In this document: one piece after another, positions 42,937 to 52,287 of the stretch
Position numbering within the stretch: position 1 is the stretch's first letter
Layout: each line of letters begins with the position of its first letter
Assembly: GCF_012277275.1 (NCBI RefSeq)
Contig: NZ_CP051155.1
Coordinates: 62,001 to 126,000, forward strand
Length of the DNA stretch: 64,000 nt
Origin: Gephyromycinifex aptenodytis
Lineage (GTDB): Bacteria > Actinomycetota > Actinomycetes > Actinomycetales > Dermatophilaceae
Reading direction: 5' to 3'
Translations under genes and position numbers: made by a program
Notes under the pieces: generated by a model
The model's database searches: none
Seen by the model: only the letters and a program-made list of their open reading frames with translations
What the model was told of the DNA's origin: nothing

Positions 42937-43554
42937 TCAGCGGCGCGCACCGGCTAGCCGGATCGCGTTGGCGGTGGCGTCAATGACCCAGGTGGGCTCA
43001 GCCAGGTCAATGAGTCGGGCGCGCAAAGCGCCCGCTTGAAGTTCGGGGAAAAGCTCCCGCGCCGTCCGTCGAGCTTGGTAGGCCACCGACAGCAGACCGA
43101 GCAGGACACGGGTGCGCTCATCGGGCTCGACGCTGCCGATAACGCACGCGCGAACGGTTTCCACGATGGGTTCGCGCGCGCCGGGAACCACAGGGTGGCG
43201 CGTGCGAGGAAGGAAGCCGGCGACCACGTCGTGGTCGGTGCCCAACACTCCGGCGGTGGCGAGGCGCTCCCGCTCCGCGTGCAACACGCCACGGCTCTCG
43301 TCGTAGATCCACCGCCAGGGGTGCCTGGGGCGACGGGCCGCGTTCAGTCGTGCCAGAAGAGCGTCGAGCACGTCTTCACCGACCGGGCAGGGATCCAGCA
43401 CCTCCAGCGCGCGTCGCGGGGCGTCGATCCGCCCGGCGGCGGCCAACTCCGCCATCGCCGCTCCGGTGACCAGGTACGGCAGGTCGCGTAAGGCAGGTCG
43501 CCCCTGCGGCGTCGTGCCGAGCAGGAACATCTCATCGGCCAGCGTGAACTCCAC
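42937..43554 (-). CDS. GPP34 (Golgi phosphoprotein 3-like) family protein
   Basis: A 205-residue mainly helical protein. The N-terminal LADEMFLLG and the AAMAELAAAGRIDA block match the GPP34/Vps74 fold, known in eukaryotes for phosphoinositide binding and common in actinobacteria with unknown role. GTG start 28 bases after the cobL stop on the same strand, making it the last gene of cbiD-GNAT-cobL-GPP34. No link to cobalamin is known. Confidence 0.8.
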   Translation of the reverse strand: MEFTLADEMFLLGTTPQGRPALRDLPYLVTGAAMAELAAAGRIDAPRRALEVLDPCPVGEDVLDALLARLNAARRPRHPWRWIYDESRGVLHAERERLATAGVLGTDHDVVAGFLPRTRHPVVPGAREPIVETVRACVIGSVEPDERTRVLLGLLSVAYQARRTARELFPELQAGALRARLIDLAEPTWVIDATANAIRLAGARR

Positions 43555-43582
43555 TGCTCGACTTTACTCGGGGAGCTCGCCG

Positions 43583-44806
43583 TCACCCCTTGACGACCGA
43601 CCATTGGGTGACCGGACGCGCCGGTGTCCAGGAGGTGAAAGATCCCACGGCACTGGCCTTTTCGATCGCGATCCGAGTCAGTTGGCCGCCCAGGCGTTGA
43701 TAAGCCTGGAACAGTAGAGCCTCAGAATCCAGGGTGACGGTGTTGGCGACCAGGCGCCCGCCTGGTCGCAGCGCCGCCCAGCATTGATCGAGCAGCCCGG
43801 CACTGGTCAACCCGCCGCCGACGAAGATCGCGTCGGGGCTGGGCAACCCCTGCAGAGCCTGCGGCGCACGGCCCTGCACGAGTCGGAGGGCAGGCACGCC
43901 GAGGGCGCGTGCGTTCGCCTCGATACGGGCAGCGCGGTTCGGATGCGACTCGATGGCGATGGCGCGCGCGCTGGGGTGGGCGCGCATCCATTCGATGCTG
44001 ATCGAGCCGGAACCGGCACCGACGTCCCACAGCAGCTCCCCGGGAGCAGGCGCCAGCGTGGCCAGGGTGATCGCTCGCACGTCGCGCTTGGTGAGTTGTC
44101 CGTCGCTGAGGTAGGCCTCGTCCGGTAATCCCGGGGTCAGCCCCAGCCGCAGCGCCGCCGGGTCGCGTCGACATTCCACCCCGACGATGTTCAGGGCACT
44201 GACCTGGTCACCCGGCCAGTCCCGGGCGGGGCTCGAAACAAGGGTCTCGGTGTCGGCGCCCAGCTCGGCCAGGACATTCATGGTGCTGTCGCCGTAGCCG
44301 CTGGCGGTGAGCAATTCGGCCAGTTCGCCCGGGGTCTGCGCGCCGGCCGAGAGCAGTAACACCCGGGCGCCCTCGTGCAGCGCGGCACGCACCGATTCCA
44401 GCGGCCTGCCCACCCCCGAGACGACCGTGACGTCCTCCACCGGCCAGCCGAGACGGGCGCAGGCCAGCGTGATCGAGGAGGGGTGCGGCAGGACATGCAC
44501 AGCATCAGGACCGACCTGGGCGATAAGAGCCCGTCCCACCCCGAAGTGCATCGGATCCCCGGAGGCAAGAACGACCAGACCATCACCGCGGTGCTGCTCG
44601 ACGAGCGGCCCGAGCGAGGGCAGCAACGGGCTGCCCCAGCAGACGCGTCGCGCGCTGACCTGCGGCGGCAGCAGGTCGAGCTGTCGGGGGGAGCCCAGCA
44701 CGACTCCGGCCTGGCACAGCGCCGCCTGCGAGGTGCCCGATAGGCCGGACCAACCCTCGGCGCCGATGCCGACCAGGGTGATTGTTGGATCGCCGCGGCC
44801 GCTCAT
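43583..44806 (-). CDS. cobL: Precorrin-6Y C5,15-methyltransferase (decarboxylating)
   Basis: A CbiE-CbiT fusion that methylates C5 and C15 of the corrin ring and removes the C12 acetate carboxyl. The 407 residues divide into an N-terminal tetrapyrrole-methylase domain (ITLVGIGAEGW, LASGDPMHFGVG) and a C-terminal Rossmann methyltransferase domain (KRDVRAITLATLAP, LLWDVGAGSGSISIEW, IFVGGGL). Both SAM sites are intact. I chose the ATG at 44806, which overlaps the stop of the acetyltransferase gene (ATGA). Part of the cbiD-GNAT-cobL-GPP34 operon. Compare the degenerate paralogue at 53827. Confidence 0.95.
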   Translation of the reverse strand: MSGRGDPTITLVGIGAEGWSGLSGTSQAALCQAGVVLGSPRQLDLLPPQVSARRVCWGSPLLPSLGPLVEQHRGDGLVVLASGDPMHFGVGRALIAQVGPDAVHVLPHPSSITLACARLGWPVEDVTVVSGVGRPLESVRAALHEGARVLLLSAGAQTPGELAELLTASGYGDSTMNVLAELGADTETLVSSPARDWPGDQVSALNIVGVECRRDPAALRLGLTPGLPDEAYLSDGQLTKRDVRAITLATLAPAPGELLWDVGAGSGSISIEWMRAHPSARAIAIESHPNRAARIEANARALGVPALRLVQGRAPQALQGLPSPDAIFVGGGLTSAGLLDQCWAALRPGGRLVANTVTLDSEALLFQAYQRLGGQLTRIAIEKASAVGSFTSWTPARPVTQWSVVKG

Positions 44807-45378
44807 GGCAGATCCGCGCTGATGAGCGAGAAGACCTGCATGTCGACCCGACCGCCGGCGGTGACTCCGCTGCTGCGGGCGATGCCTTCGGCGACGAACC
44901 CGGCACGCCGGGCCACCCCGGCCGAGGCGTCGTTGCCGAGCGCGGCGCACAACTGCACCCGATCCAGTCCCTTCTCGTAGATGGCCCATTCAGCAAGCCG
45001 CCGGGCCGCGCGGGCGGTCAGGCCGGCGCCGCGGGCCCACGGCGCCGTCCAATAGCCGATCTCGGTGCAGCCGGTGCTCCAGTCGGTGTGTTTGAGGTCC
45101 ATGAGTCCGGCGAAGTTGCTGTCGCCAGGGCTCTGGACGCTCTCGGAAGCGAGCGCAAAAACAATGCCGGTCCCGGCCTCCAGCTGCCGCACGGCGTAGT
45201 CCTGGATGAAGGCACGCGCGTCATCTTGGGTGTAGGGGCGGGGGATGGGCAGCCACCGCATTGCCTGGTCGTCCTGGCAGGCGATAGTGATCGCCTCGAC
45301 GTCGTTCAGATCCGGCGGGCGCAGCAGGAAGTCGCTGCCGTGGACGAGGGTGGCCTCAAAGCGGTTCACGCCGGGCAT
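44803..45378 (-). CDS. GNAT-family N-acetyltransferase
   Basis: A 191-residue acetyltransferase of the RimJ/RimL-like type. N-terminal LRPPDLNDVEAI, a central TEIGYWTAPWARGAGLTARAARRLAEWA with the acetyl-CoA pyrophosphate loop, and C-terminal NDASAGVARRAGFVAEG are all family blocks. The ATG at 45378 lies one base past the cbiD stop and the end overlaps cobL, so it is locked inside a cobalamin operon. Substrate unknown. Confidence 0.9.
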   Translation of the reverse strand: MPGVNRFEATLVHGSDFLLRPPDLNDVEAITIACQDDQAMRWLPIPRPYTQDDARAFIQDYAVRQLEAGTGIVFALASESVQSPGDSNFAGLMDLKHTDWSTGCTEIGYWTAPWARGAGLTARAARRLAEWAIYEKGLDRVQLCAALGNDASAGVARRAGFVAEGIARSSGVTAGGRVDMQVFSLISADLP

Positions 45379-45379
45379 C

Positions 45380-46543
45380 TTAGGCGGCGGGCGCGCAACG
45401 ACCCACGACAGCCCCGGCGCGGTCGATGCAGATGACATCGACACACACCGGCGCCCCCTTCAGCGTCGCCAGGGCCACGCTGCGGGCTTCGAGTGCGACG
45501 GCGTCGCCCAAGGCGATCCCGGCTGCTTGCGCGGTGCGCAACGCTTCCAACCCTGTATTGCCGTTTCGGATGGCACCCGCCAGTTCCTCATCTGCGCCGG
45601 CTGAGATCGCCAGGTTCGCCAACAGCGACAGGTCGACTTGGGAACGCCCGGAGTGCAGATCGAGATGACCGGCGGCCAGCTTGGAGAGTTTGGCGAAGCC
45701 GCCACAGATGGTGAGCCGGTCCACCGGGTGGCGACGCAGGTGTTTCAGGACCGCTCCGGCGAAGTCACCCATATCGAGCAGGCTCGTCTCGGGCAGGTCG
45801 TATTCGGCCAGGACGACCTTCTCCGACGTGGAACCGGTGCAGCCGGCGACGTGGGTATGGCCCATGGCTCTGGCCACGTCGATTCCCCGGTGGATGGAGT
45901 CGATCCAGGCTGCGCACGAGTAGGGGACCACGACCCCGGTAGTGCCCAGGATGGAGAGTCCGCCCAGGATGCCCAGGCGCGGGTTCCAGGTCTTCTCGGC
46001 AATCTGCTGGCCGTTGTCGACAGACACTTCGACGAGCACGTCGGCGGCGGCACCGAGCCTGCTCGAAACCGCTTGCAGGTGCTCGGTGATGAAGCGCCGC
46101 GGCATCGGGTTGATCGCCGGTTCGCCCACCTCCAGCGGCAAACCCGGCAGCGTCACGGTTCCCACCCCGGGGCCTGCTGCGAAGCGAACCCCGCAACCGG
46201 CTGGGCCAGGGCGCACGGTGGCCCGGACGACGGCCATGTGGGTGACGTCAGGGTCGTCGCCGGCGTCCTTGGTGATAGCGGCCATCGCCCACCGGCCCTG
46301 CTCATCCTGGCCGGTGTCCTCGAAGGTCAACGCGAAGGCAGGGCTACGGCCTTTAGGCAGGTTGATCTGGACTGGGTCGGGGAACTCCCCGCTGAGCAGG
46401 GCAGTCCAGGCTGCGGTTGCGGCAGCGGTTGCGCAGGCGCCGGTAGTCCAGCCGGGGCGCAGACCGGTGTGTTCCAGCTGCGCGGTGCGTCCGCCGGCGG
46501 GGGCGGGCGGCGGCGTCGCTGGGGCATCAGACGGGGTGCTCAC
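45380..46543 (-). CDS. cbiD: Cobalt-precorrin-5B C1-methyltransferase
   Basis: Methylates C1 of the corrin ring in the cobalt-early (anaerobic) route. The 387 residues include LRPGWTTGACATAAATAAW at the N-terminus, the INPMPRRFI segment, GVVVPYSCAAWIDSI and CTGSTSE-containing central blocks, and TICGGFAKLSKLAAGHLDLHS. GTG start. CbiD stands in for CobF of the oxygen pathway, and no CobF is present here. It heads the minus-strand operon with GNAT, cobL and GPP34. Confidence 0.95.
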   Translation of the reverse strand: MSTPSDAPATPPPAPAGGRTAQLEHTGLRPGWTTGACATAAATAAWTALLSGEFPDPVQINLPKGRSPAFALTFEDTGQDEQGRWAMAAITKDAGDDPDVTHMAVVRATVRPGPAGCGVRFAAGPGVGTVTLPGLPLEVGEPAINPMPRRFITEHLQAVSSRLGAAADVLVEVSVDNGQQIAEKTWNPRLGILGGLSILGTTGVVVPYSCAAWIDSIHRGIDVARAMGHTHVAGCTGSTSEKVVLAEYDLPETSLLDMGDFAGAVLKHLRRHPVDRLTICGGFAKLSKLAAGHLDLHSGRSQVDLSLLANLAISAGADEELAGAIRNGNTGLEALRTAQAAGIALGDAVALEARSVALATLKGAPVCVDVICIDRAGAVVGRCAPAA

Positions 46544-46688
46544 CTAGTTATGGTGTCACCCCGGGCTGATCGTCTCCCTGCGTGTGCCGAGCCTGCAGGC
46601 CTTTCGCGGCGCTCATCCTGGCGAAGCGCTCGCCGCAGGATCCTGGCCTCGGATGGCGATGAGATCCGGTGCTGGACAGTGTCTTCCC

Positions 46689-46806
46689 AGGAGGTGTCGG
46701 ACCAGTTCACCTCCTCGTCGCCGGGCCCCGACACGGCTGTTCTCCCGGTCGTAATCCATTCATGTCCCAGCCCGGTGGAGACCGCCAGTGCGGCGGCAGT
46801 CTCCAC
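46689..46806. repeat. Two inverted repeats between cbiD and the ROK gene
   Basis: AGGAGGTG (46689-46696) pairs with CACCTCCT (46708-46715). GTGGAGAC (46775-46782) pairs with GTCTCCAC (46799-46806), extended by CGCC/GGCG with a bulge. They lie in the 305-base divergent gap, which otherwise holds no gene. They may be regulator sites or RNA hairpins upstream of cbiD (minus strand). Confidence 0.5.
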
Positions 46807-46812
46807 CCTTGC

Positions 46813-46830
46813 GTTTACTTCTTGACAACA
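46813..46830 (+). promoter_or_regulatory. Operator-like element A upstream of ROK gene
   Basis: The sequence GTTTA-CTT-CTTGACAACA matches element B (48081-48098) at 15 of 18 positions. It contains a consensus -35 TTGACA (46822-46827). With a 17-base spacer the -10 would be CACGAT (46845-46850), so the ROK mRNA may be nearly leaderless. The shared element suggests autoregulation. Confidence 0.6.
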
Positions 46831-46848
46831 AGGTGGATGTCGCCCACG

Positions 46849-48060
46849 ATGACGGCCATGACGGCTGCACGCTCCACACTGCCTCCTGGCCGGCGCGGGG
46901 CCGGCTCGCAAAGTGCCTTGCGAGAGGCCAACATGCACCGACTCCTGGGCGTCCTGCGTGAGAACGGGCCCAGTACCCAGACCGCTCTGGTGCGAGCTAC
47001 CGGGCTGTCGGCGGCGACGGTGTCCAACCTCGTCCGGGACCTGGGTGAGCGCGAGGTGGTGCGGACATCGAACACCATCCGCTCCGGTCGGCGGGCGGTG
47101 CTGGTGGAACTGGGCGAACAGGCAGGGCGGAAGGTGGCCATCGGGGTCGATGTCGGACGCCGGCATATGCGGGTCATCGCCTGCACCGGTTCGCGCGAGA
47201 TCCTCGCCGATGTAGAGCGGCCGTTGCCGACTGATCATCGCCCGCAGCAGACCGTGGACGCGGTCGCGGACACCTTGGCCGATGTGCTGCGCCGCGGCGG
47301 GCTGGCGCACGCCGACGTCGTCGGATGCGGGGTCGGGGTTCCCGCTCCGATCGATCGACGCACCGGGGAGGTCGGGCACGGCGCGGTGCTGCCGGAGTGG
47401 GTCGGGTTGGACCTGTCGAGAATCTTCGCAGACCGCCTGGACCTGCCCGTTCTCGTCGACAATGACGCTGACCTGGGCGCTATCGCCGAAACGACCTGGG
47501 GTCCGCACGTCGACGCCAACGACCTGCTCTTCGTCAAGGTCGCCTCCGGAGTCGGGGCAGGGCTGCTGCTGGATGGCAGGCTGCACCGCGGCTCGGTCGG
47601 GATGGCGGGAGAAATTGGTCACACCGCGGTGAGTGAGTACGGGCCGATCTGCCGCTGTGGAGCCCGCGGTTGTCTGGAGGCAGTGGCCTCGGTGCGGGCC
47701 ATCCTGGAGGCAGTGGGGGCTGGTTCGGCACAGCCACCCACCGTTGAGGAGCTCATCGAACGCGCTAATCGCGGGGACTCTGCCACCGTCCGGGTCATCC
47801 AGGATGCCGGGTATGCCTTGGGCGGTGTGCTCGGCGGCGTGGCAAACCTTCTCGCGCCCGGCGTGATCGTCGTGGGCGGTCCGCTCACCCCGATCGGGGA
47901 TCTGTTCCTGGAGCCTGTCCGCCGCGGGTTGGCCCGACATGCCGTGCCCACCATCGCCGAGGCGACCTCGATCGTGCTGTCCACGTTGGCAGGCAGGGCT
48001 GAGGCTTTGGGGGCCTGCACTCAGGTCCTGCGCAGCGTGCCCCAGGACTCGTGGCTGTGA
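46849..48060 (+). CDS. ROK-family transcriptional repressor
   Basis: A sugar-responsive repressor, about 403 residues. A winged HTH (about residues 20-75: GSQSALREANMHRLLGVLRENG, then QTALVRATGLSAATVSNLVRDL) is fused to a ROK kinase-like domain with the ATP-type loop GVDVGRRHMRV and the zinc motif CRCGARGCLE. The start is uncertain: ATG codons at 46837, 46849 and 46858 are all close to the promoter, and the conserved GSQ block excludes the ATG at 46933. Directly upstream of the sugar ABC operon, which it probably represses. Confidence 0.92.
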   Translation: MTAMTAARSTLPPGRRGAGSQSALREANMHRLLGVLRENGPSTQTALVRATGLSAATVSNLVRDLGEREVVRTSNTIRSGRRAVLVELGEQAGRKVAIGVDVGRRHMRVIACTGSREILADVERPLPTDHRPQQTVDAVADTLADVLRRGGLAHADVVGCGVGVPAPIDRRTGEVGHGAVLPEWVGLDLSRIFADRLDLPVLVDNDADLGAIAETTWGPHVDANDLLFVKVASGVGAGLLLDGRLHRGSVGMAGEIGHTAVSEYGPICRCGARGCLEAVASVRAILEAVGAGSAQPPTVEELIERANRGDSATVRVIQDAGYALGGVLGGVANLLAPGVIVVGGPLTPIGDLFLEPVRRGLARHAVPTIAEATSIVLSTLAGRAEALGACTQVLRSVPQDSWL

Positions 48061-48080
48061 CGGGATTGGACCCTTGCTGT

Positions 48081-48098
48081 GTTTAACGCTTGACAACA
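48081..48098 (+). promoter_or_regulatory. Operator-like element B upstream of mmsA
   Basis: GTTTA-ACG-CTTGACAACA repeats element A upstream of the ROK gene. The embedded TTGACA (48090-48095) may be the -35 of the transporter promoter, with TTCACT (48114-48119) as a weak -10. Binding of the ROK repressor here would block transcription. Confidence 0.6.
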
Positions 48099-48168
48099 TA
48101 GGTTTCTGGGCCGTTCACTCTTTGAACAAGAAGTGCGCCACTGTCGTCGGACTTGAAGGAGAAGACAG

Positions 48169-49719
48169 ATGTCTGACGAGCCACCCGTGCTAGAGATGCG
48201 GGGGATCACCAAGGAGTTTCCGGGGGTCAAAGCGCTGCAGGACGTCTTCCTGAACGTGCGGCGCAGCGAGGTCCACGCCATCTGCGGCGAAAACGGTGCC
48301 GGCAAGTCCACCCTCATGAAGGTGCTCTCGGGCGTCTACCCGTACGGCACCTACGCCGGTCAGATCTTCTACGACGGCCAGGAGTGCCGCTTCAGTGACA
48401 TCAAGGCCAGCGAGGCCGCCGGGATCGTCATCATTCATCAGGAACTCGCGCTCATCCCGGAGTTGAGCATCGCCGAGAACATCTTCCTGGGCAATGAGAG
48501 CACCCGTCGCGGCGTCATCGACTGGGTCGAGACCAACCGCAAGGCTCGGGAGCTGCTCGAGCACGTCGGCCTGTCGGAGGCTCCCGAGACACCGGTGAAG
48601 AACATCGGCGTCGGTAAGCAGCAACTCGTGGAGATCGCCAAGGCTCTGGCCAAGAACGTGAAACTGCTCATTCTGGACGAGCCGACCGCGGCGTTGAATG
48701 AGACCGACTCGGCCCATCTGCTCGACCTCATCCGCGGGCTGCAGGCGCGCGGAATCACCTCGATCATCATCTCGCACAAGCTCAACGAGATCGCGGCCAT
48801 CGCCGACCGGGTGACGATCATCCGCGACGGGCGTTCCATCGAGACCCTCGATGTGAGCAGCGGCGGGGTCGACGAGGATCGAATCATCCGCGGGATGGTC
48901 GGGCGGCCGATGGAGTCGCGCTTCCCGGAGCACACGCCCAAGATCGGCGAGACCTTTCTTGAAGTGAAGGACTGGACCGTCGAACACCCGAACATCCCGG
49001 GTCGTTTCGTATGCAAGGGCTCCACCTTCCATGTGCGCCGCGGTGAGATCGTCGGCTTCGCCGGCTTGATGGGTGCCGGACGCACTGAGCTGATGCGCTC
49101 GATTTTCGGTCGCTCGTACGGCATTTTCAGAGGCGGTACTTTGGTGATGAACGGTGAGCCGCTCGTGCTGCGGTCGGTGCCAGCGGCAATCGCGGCCGGT
49201 ATCGGGTACGTCACCGAGGACCGCAAGAGCCTCGGTCTGAACCTTCTGGACGACATCAAGGTCACCACCACTTCCGCGGCCCTGGGCAAAATCGCCAAAC
49301 GTCTCGTGGTCGACCGCCGCCAGGAGTACACGGCTGCCGAGGAGTACCGCACCTCACTGCGGATCAAAACTCCCAGCGTCGATGACGGCATCTCGACACT
49401 GTCCGGTGGCAATCAGCAGAAGGTCGTGCTGGCCAAGTGGTTGTTCACCGGGCCTGAACTGCTCATCCTGGACGAGCCGACCCGCGGCATCGACGTGGGA
49501 GCCAAGTACGAGATCTACGGCGTCATCCAGAAACTCGCCGATCAGGGCAAGGGCATCATCGTCGTCTCCTCGGAACTGCCGGAACTCATCGGCCTCTCCG
49601 ACCGGATCTACACCATCTGTGAGGGGGCCATCACCGGCGAGTTCGCCCGTGAGCAGGCCGATCAAGAGACCCTCATGCGTCACATGACCACTACCTCGAC
49701 GAGCCGCGCGACCGCGTAG
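48169..49719 (+). CDS. mmsA: Multiple-monosaccharide ABC transporter ATP-binding protein (MmsA/GguA type)
   Basis: Energises sugar uptake. The 516 residues contain two ABC domains. The first has Walker [10 protein letters not shown], Walker [12 protein letters not shown] and a reduced signature [10 protein letters not shown]. The second has a degenerate Walker A ([10 protein letters not shown]), a full signature LSGGNQQKV and [12 protein letters not shown]. This asymmetry is normal for ribose/xylose/galactose-class importers. ATG after a GAAGGAGA site; permease and binding protein follow. Confidence 0.94.
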   Translation: MSDEPPVLEMRGITKEFPGVKALQDVFLNVRRSEVHAICGENGAGKSTLMKVLSGVYPYGTYAGQIFYDGQECRFSDIKASEAAGIVIIHQELALIPELSIAENIFLGNESTRRGVIDWVETNRKARELLEHVGLSEAPETPVKNIGVGKQQLVEIAKALAKNVKLLILDEPTAALNETDSAHLLDLIRGLQARGITSIIISHKLNEIAAIADRVTIIRDGRSIETLDVSSGGVDEDRIIRGMVGRPMESRFPEHTPKIGETFLEVKDWTVEHPNIPGRFVCKGSTFHVRRGEIVGFAGLMGAGRTELMRSIFGRSYGIFRGGTLVMNGEPLVLRSVPAAIAAGIGYVTEDRKSLGLNLLDDIKVTTTSAALGKIAKRLVVDRRQEYTAAEEYRTSLRIKTPSVDDGISTLSGGNQQKVVLAKWLFTGPELLILDEPTRGIDVGAKYEIYGVIQKLADQGKGIIVVSSELPELIGLSDRIYTICEGAITGEFAREQADQETLMRHMTTTSTSRATA

Positions 49720-49741
49720 GCCTGACAACACAAGGCAGACC

Positions 49742-51043
49742 ATGAAGAACCTCAAGCAGATCTTCGGTGGAGACATCCGTCAGTTCGGGATGATCTTCGC
49801 GCTCGTCGCGCTCATCGCCTATTTCTGGATCAGGACCGACGGGCTCATGCTCAAACCCGTCAACGTCATCAACCTCTTCCAGGGCAACAGCTACATCCTC
49901 GTCATGGCGATCGGGATGGTGCTGGTCATCATCGCCGGACATATCGATCTGTCAGTGGGATCGGTGGCTGCAGCGGTCGGTATCTGTGTGGCGATCGCCA
50001 TGCGCGACTGGGGGATCCCGTGGTGGGCCGGCATCCTGCTCGGTCTGTTGCTCGGCGCCCTGATCGGGGCTTGGCAGGGTTTCTGGGTGGCCTACGTCGG
50101 GATTCCCGCGTTCATCACCACCTTGGCCGGGATGCTCATCTTCCGCGGGGTGAACCAGTACGTGGGTAAGTCGCTGACCGTGCCGGTGCCGCGGGACTTC
50201 CAAGAGATCGGGCGCGGATACCTGCCCGAGGTGGGGCCGAACACCGGCTACAACAACCTCACCCTGCTGCTGGGCCTCGTCCTCATCGGCGCGATCATCT
50301 TCGGCACCCTGCGCAACCGGGCCAACCTGCGCAAGGTCGGCGCCGAGCTGCTCCCTGGTTGGGTGGTCGCGATCAAGCTCCTGCTCATCAGCGGGGCGCT
50401 GCTGGTAGCGACGCTGCTGTTCGCCTCCGGCCCCACCGGCACCTCGTTCCCGAAGTCAGGCATCATCCTGGCCGTCCTCGTTGTGCTCTACAGCTTCATC
50501 TCCTCGCGCACGATCATCGGCCGCCATGTGTATGCGGTCGGTGGCAACCGGCACGCGGCCGAGTTGTCCGGCGTGCGCAGCAAGCTGGTCAACTTCTTGG
50601 TGATGATGAACATGTCGATCCTGGCAGCCTTGGCCGGGATGATGTTCGTGGCCCGCTCGACCGCATCCGGTCCCTTTGACGGTGTCGGCTGGGAGCTCGA
50701 CGCGATCGCGGCCGTCTTCATCGGTGGCGCGGCGGTCACCGGCGGTGTCGGTACGGTCGTCGGATCCATCACCGGTGGCCTCGTCATGGCCGTCCTGAAC
50801 AACGGCCTACAGCTGCTGGGGGTAGGCGCTGACCAAACCCAGATCATCAAAGGTCTGGTGTTGCTGATCGCAGTCGCCTTCGACGTCTTCAACAAGAAGC
50901 AGGGCAAGCCCTCGATCATCGGCCTGCTGATGCGCAATCACGGCTCGCAGGACACGGTTGCCCGGGCCGGTCTTGATCCAGTGGCACCGCCCCCACCGGC
51001 CGCGGACCGCGGCGGTTCGACGGCGGCACCGTTCTCCAACTGA
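49742..51043 (+). CDS. mmsB: Multiple-monosaccharide ABC transporter permease (MmsB/GguB type)
   Basis: The membrane subunit, 433 residues with about ten or more helices. Family blocks include GMVLVIIAGHIDLSVGSVAA near residue 60, VGIPAFITTLAGMLIFRG, and the EAA-like cytoplasmic region GRHVYAVGGNRHAAELSGV. The long insert around residues 145-220 is typical of the GguB type rather than RbsC. It starts 22 bases after mmsA. Confidence 0.94.
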   Translation: MKNLKQIFGGDIRQFGMIFALVALIAYFWIRTDGLMLKPVNVINLFQGNSYILVMAIGMVLVIIAGHIDLSVGSVAAAVGICVAIAMRDWGIPWWAGILLGLLLGALIGAWQGFWVAYVGIPAFITTLAGMLIFRGVNQYVGKSLTVPVPRDFQEIGRGYLPEVGPNTGYNNLTLLLGLVLIGAIIFGTLRNRANLRKVGAELLPGWVVAIKLLLISGALLVATLLFASGPTGTSFPKSGIILAVLVVLYSFISSRTIIGRHVYAVGGNRHAAELSGVRSKLVNFLVMMNMSILAALAGMMFVARSTASGPFDGVGWELDAIAAVFIGGAAVTGGVGTVVGSITGGLVMAVLNNGLQLLGVGADQTQIIKGLVLLIAVAFDVFNKKQGKPSIIGLLMRNHGSQDTVARAGLDPVAPPPPAADRGGSTAAPFSN

Positions 51044-51048
51044 GCAGG

Positions 51049-51069
51049 AGCTCGCCGGCCGGGCGAGCT
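51049..51069 (+). repeat. Stem-loop between mmsB and the binding-protein gene
   Basis: AGCTCGCC (51049-51056) and GGCGAGCT (51062-51069) form a perfect 8-bp stem with a five-base loop, right after the mmsB stop. Such structures can shield or separate the abundant binding-protein message. Confidence 0.5.
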
Positions 51070-51132
51070 TCCAGGCACGAATCCCATTCCGACTGCGACG
51101 ACGCAGCGGGACCGACAGAAAGAAGAACCACC

Positions 51133-52248
51133 ATGGCTAGGACCACTACCACCGTTGTCGCGTTGGCGGCGGCTTCGATCCTCGCCCTTACGGGTTGTGG
51201 CCGAGGCGATACCTCCGGGGGCGCGGGGGCGAACCCGTCGGCCGGCGGCGATGCCAGCGCCGCCCAAGGCTTCCCTGCTGATTCTCTTATCGGTGTTGCG
51301 TTGCCGCAGAAGACCTCCGAGAACTGGGTGCTGGCCGAGGGACTGTTCAACAAGGGGCTGGCGGATGCAGGTTTCAAAGCGGACGTGCAGTTCGCCAACG
51401 CCGGCGTCTCCGAGCAGCAGAACCAGATCCAGTCGATGGTGACCAAGGGCGCCAAGGTCATCGTCGTCGGCGCCATCGACGGCAGCCAGCTCGGAACGCA
51501 GCTGCAGGCCGCCAAGGATTCCGGCGCCACGGTCATCGCCTACGACCGCCTGGTGAAGAACACCGACGCCGTCGACTACTACGTCGCCTACGACAACTTC
51601 AAGGTCGGTGAACTTCAGGGCCAGGCGCTGCTGGAGGGCATGGAAGCCAAGAAGCCCAACGGTCCGTACAATATCGAGCTCTTCGCCGGTTCGCCGGACG
51701 ACGCCAACAGCAAGGTGTTCTTCGACGGTGCGATGAGTGTGTTGCAGCCCAAGATCGACGACGGCACCCTGAAGGTGGTCTCTGGCCAGAAGGACTTCAA
51801 CCAGGTCGTCACCCAGGGTTGGAAGGCCGAGAACGCCCAGAAGCGCATGGATACCCTGCTGTCCAGCAACTACTCCAGCGCGCAACTCGACGGCGTGCTG
51901 TCCCCGAACGACACTCTGGGGCGGGCCATCATCACCTCGGTGAAGCAGGCCGGCAAGCCGGTCCCAGTCGTCACCGGTCAGGACTCCGAGGTCGAGTCGG
52001 TCAAGTCGATCATGGCCGGTGAGCAGTACTCCACGATCAACAAGGACACCCGCAACCTAGTCAGTGAGACCATCAACATGGTCAAGGACCTGCAGGCAGG
52101 TAAGGAAGCCAAGGTCACCGACGCCGAGAGCTACAACAACGGCAACAAGGTCGTTCCGGCCAACCTGCTCGAGCCGGTCATCGTCACCAAGGAGAACGCG
52201 AAGGAGTCCTACAAGGACGACCCGACGCTGAGCAAGATCACCCAGTAA
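51133..52248 (+). CDS. chvE: Sugar-binding lipoprotein of the monosaccharide ABC transporter (ChvE-like)
   Basis: An extracytoplasmic receptor of 371 residues. A lipoprotein signal ends in LALTGC with the lipid-attachment Cys at about residue 22, followed by a Gly/Ala/Ser linker. The mature part is a type I periplasmic-binding fold with VALPQKTSENWVL, AYDRLV, VAYDNFKVGELQG and VTGQDSEVESVKSI, typical of the ChvE group that binds arabinose, xylose, glucose or galactose. The exact sugar cannot be assigned. It is placed last in the operon. Confidence 0.93.
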   Translation: MARTTTTVVALAAASILALTGCGRGDTSGGAGANPSAGGDASAAQGFPADSLIGVALPQKTSENWVLAEGLFNKGLADAGFKADVQFANAGVSEQQNQIQSMVTKGAKVIVVGAIDGSQLGTQLQAAKDSGATVIAYDRLVKNTDAVDYYVAYDNFKVGELQGQALLEGMEAKKPNGPYNIELFAGSPDDANSKVFFDGAMSVLQPKIDDGTLKVVSGQKDFNQVVTQGWKAENAQKRMDTLLSSNYSSAQLDGVLSPNDTLGRAIITSVKQAGKPVPVVTGQDSEVESVKSIMAGEQYSTINKDTRNLVSETINMVKDLQAGKEAKVTDAESYNNGNKVVPANLLEPVIVTKENAKESYKDDPTLSKITQ

Positions 52249-52287
52249 TCACCGCCCGCCGGCCGACGTCCGGCGAGTGAGCACGAC

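Noticed and set aside
46544-46700. Cobalamin-riboswitch-like GGCCAGGATCCTGC upstream of cbiD on the minus strand
   Set aside because: Only a partial match to the AGCCAGGAgACCTGCC box, and the remaining core elements could not be found. Running the Rfam cobalamin model would settle it.
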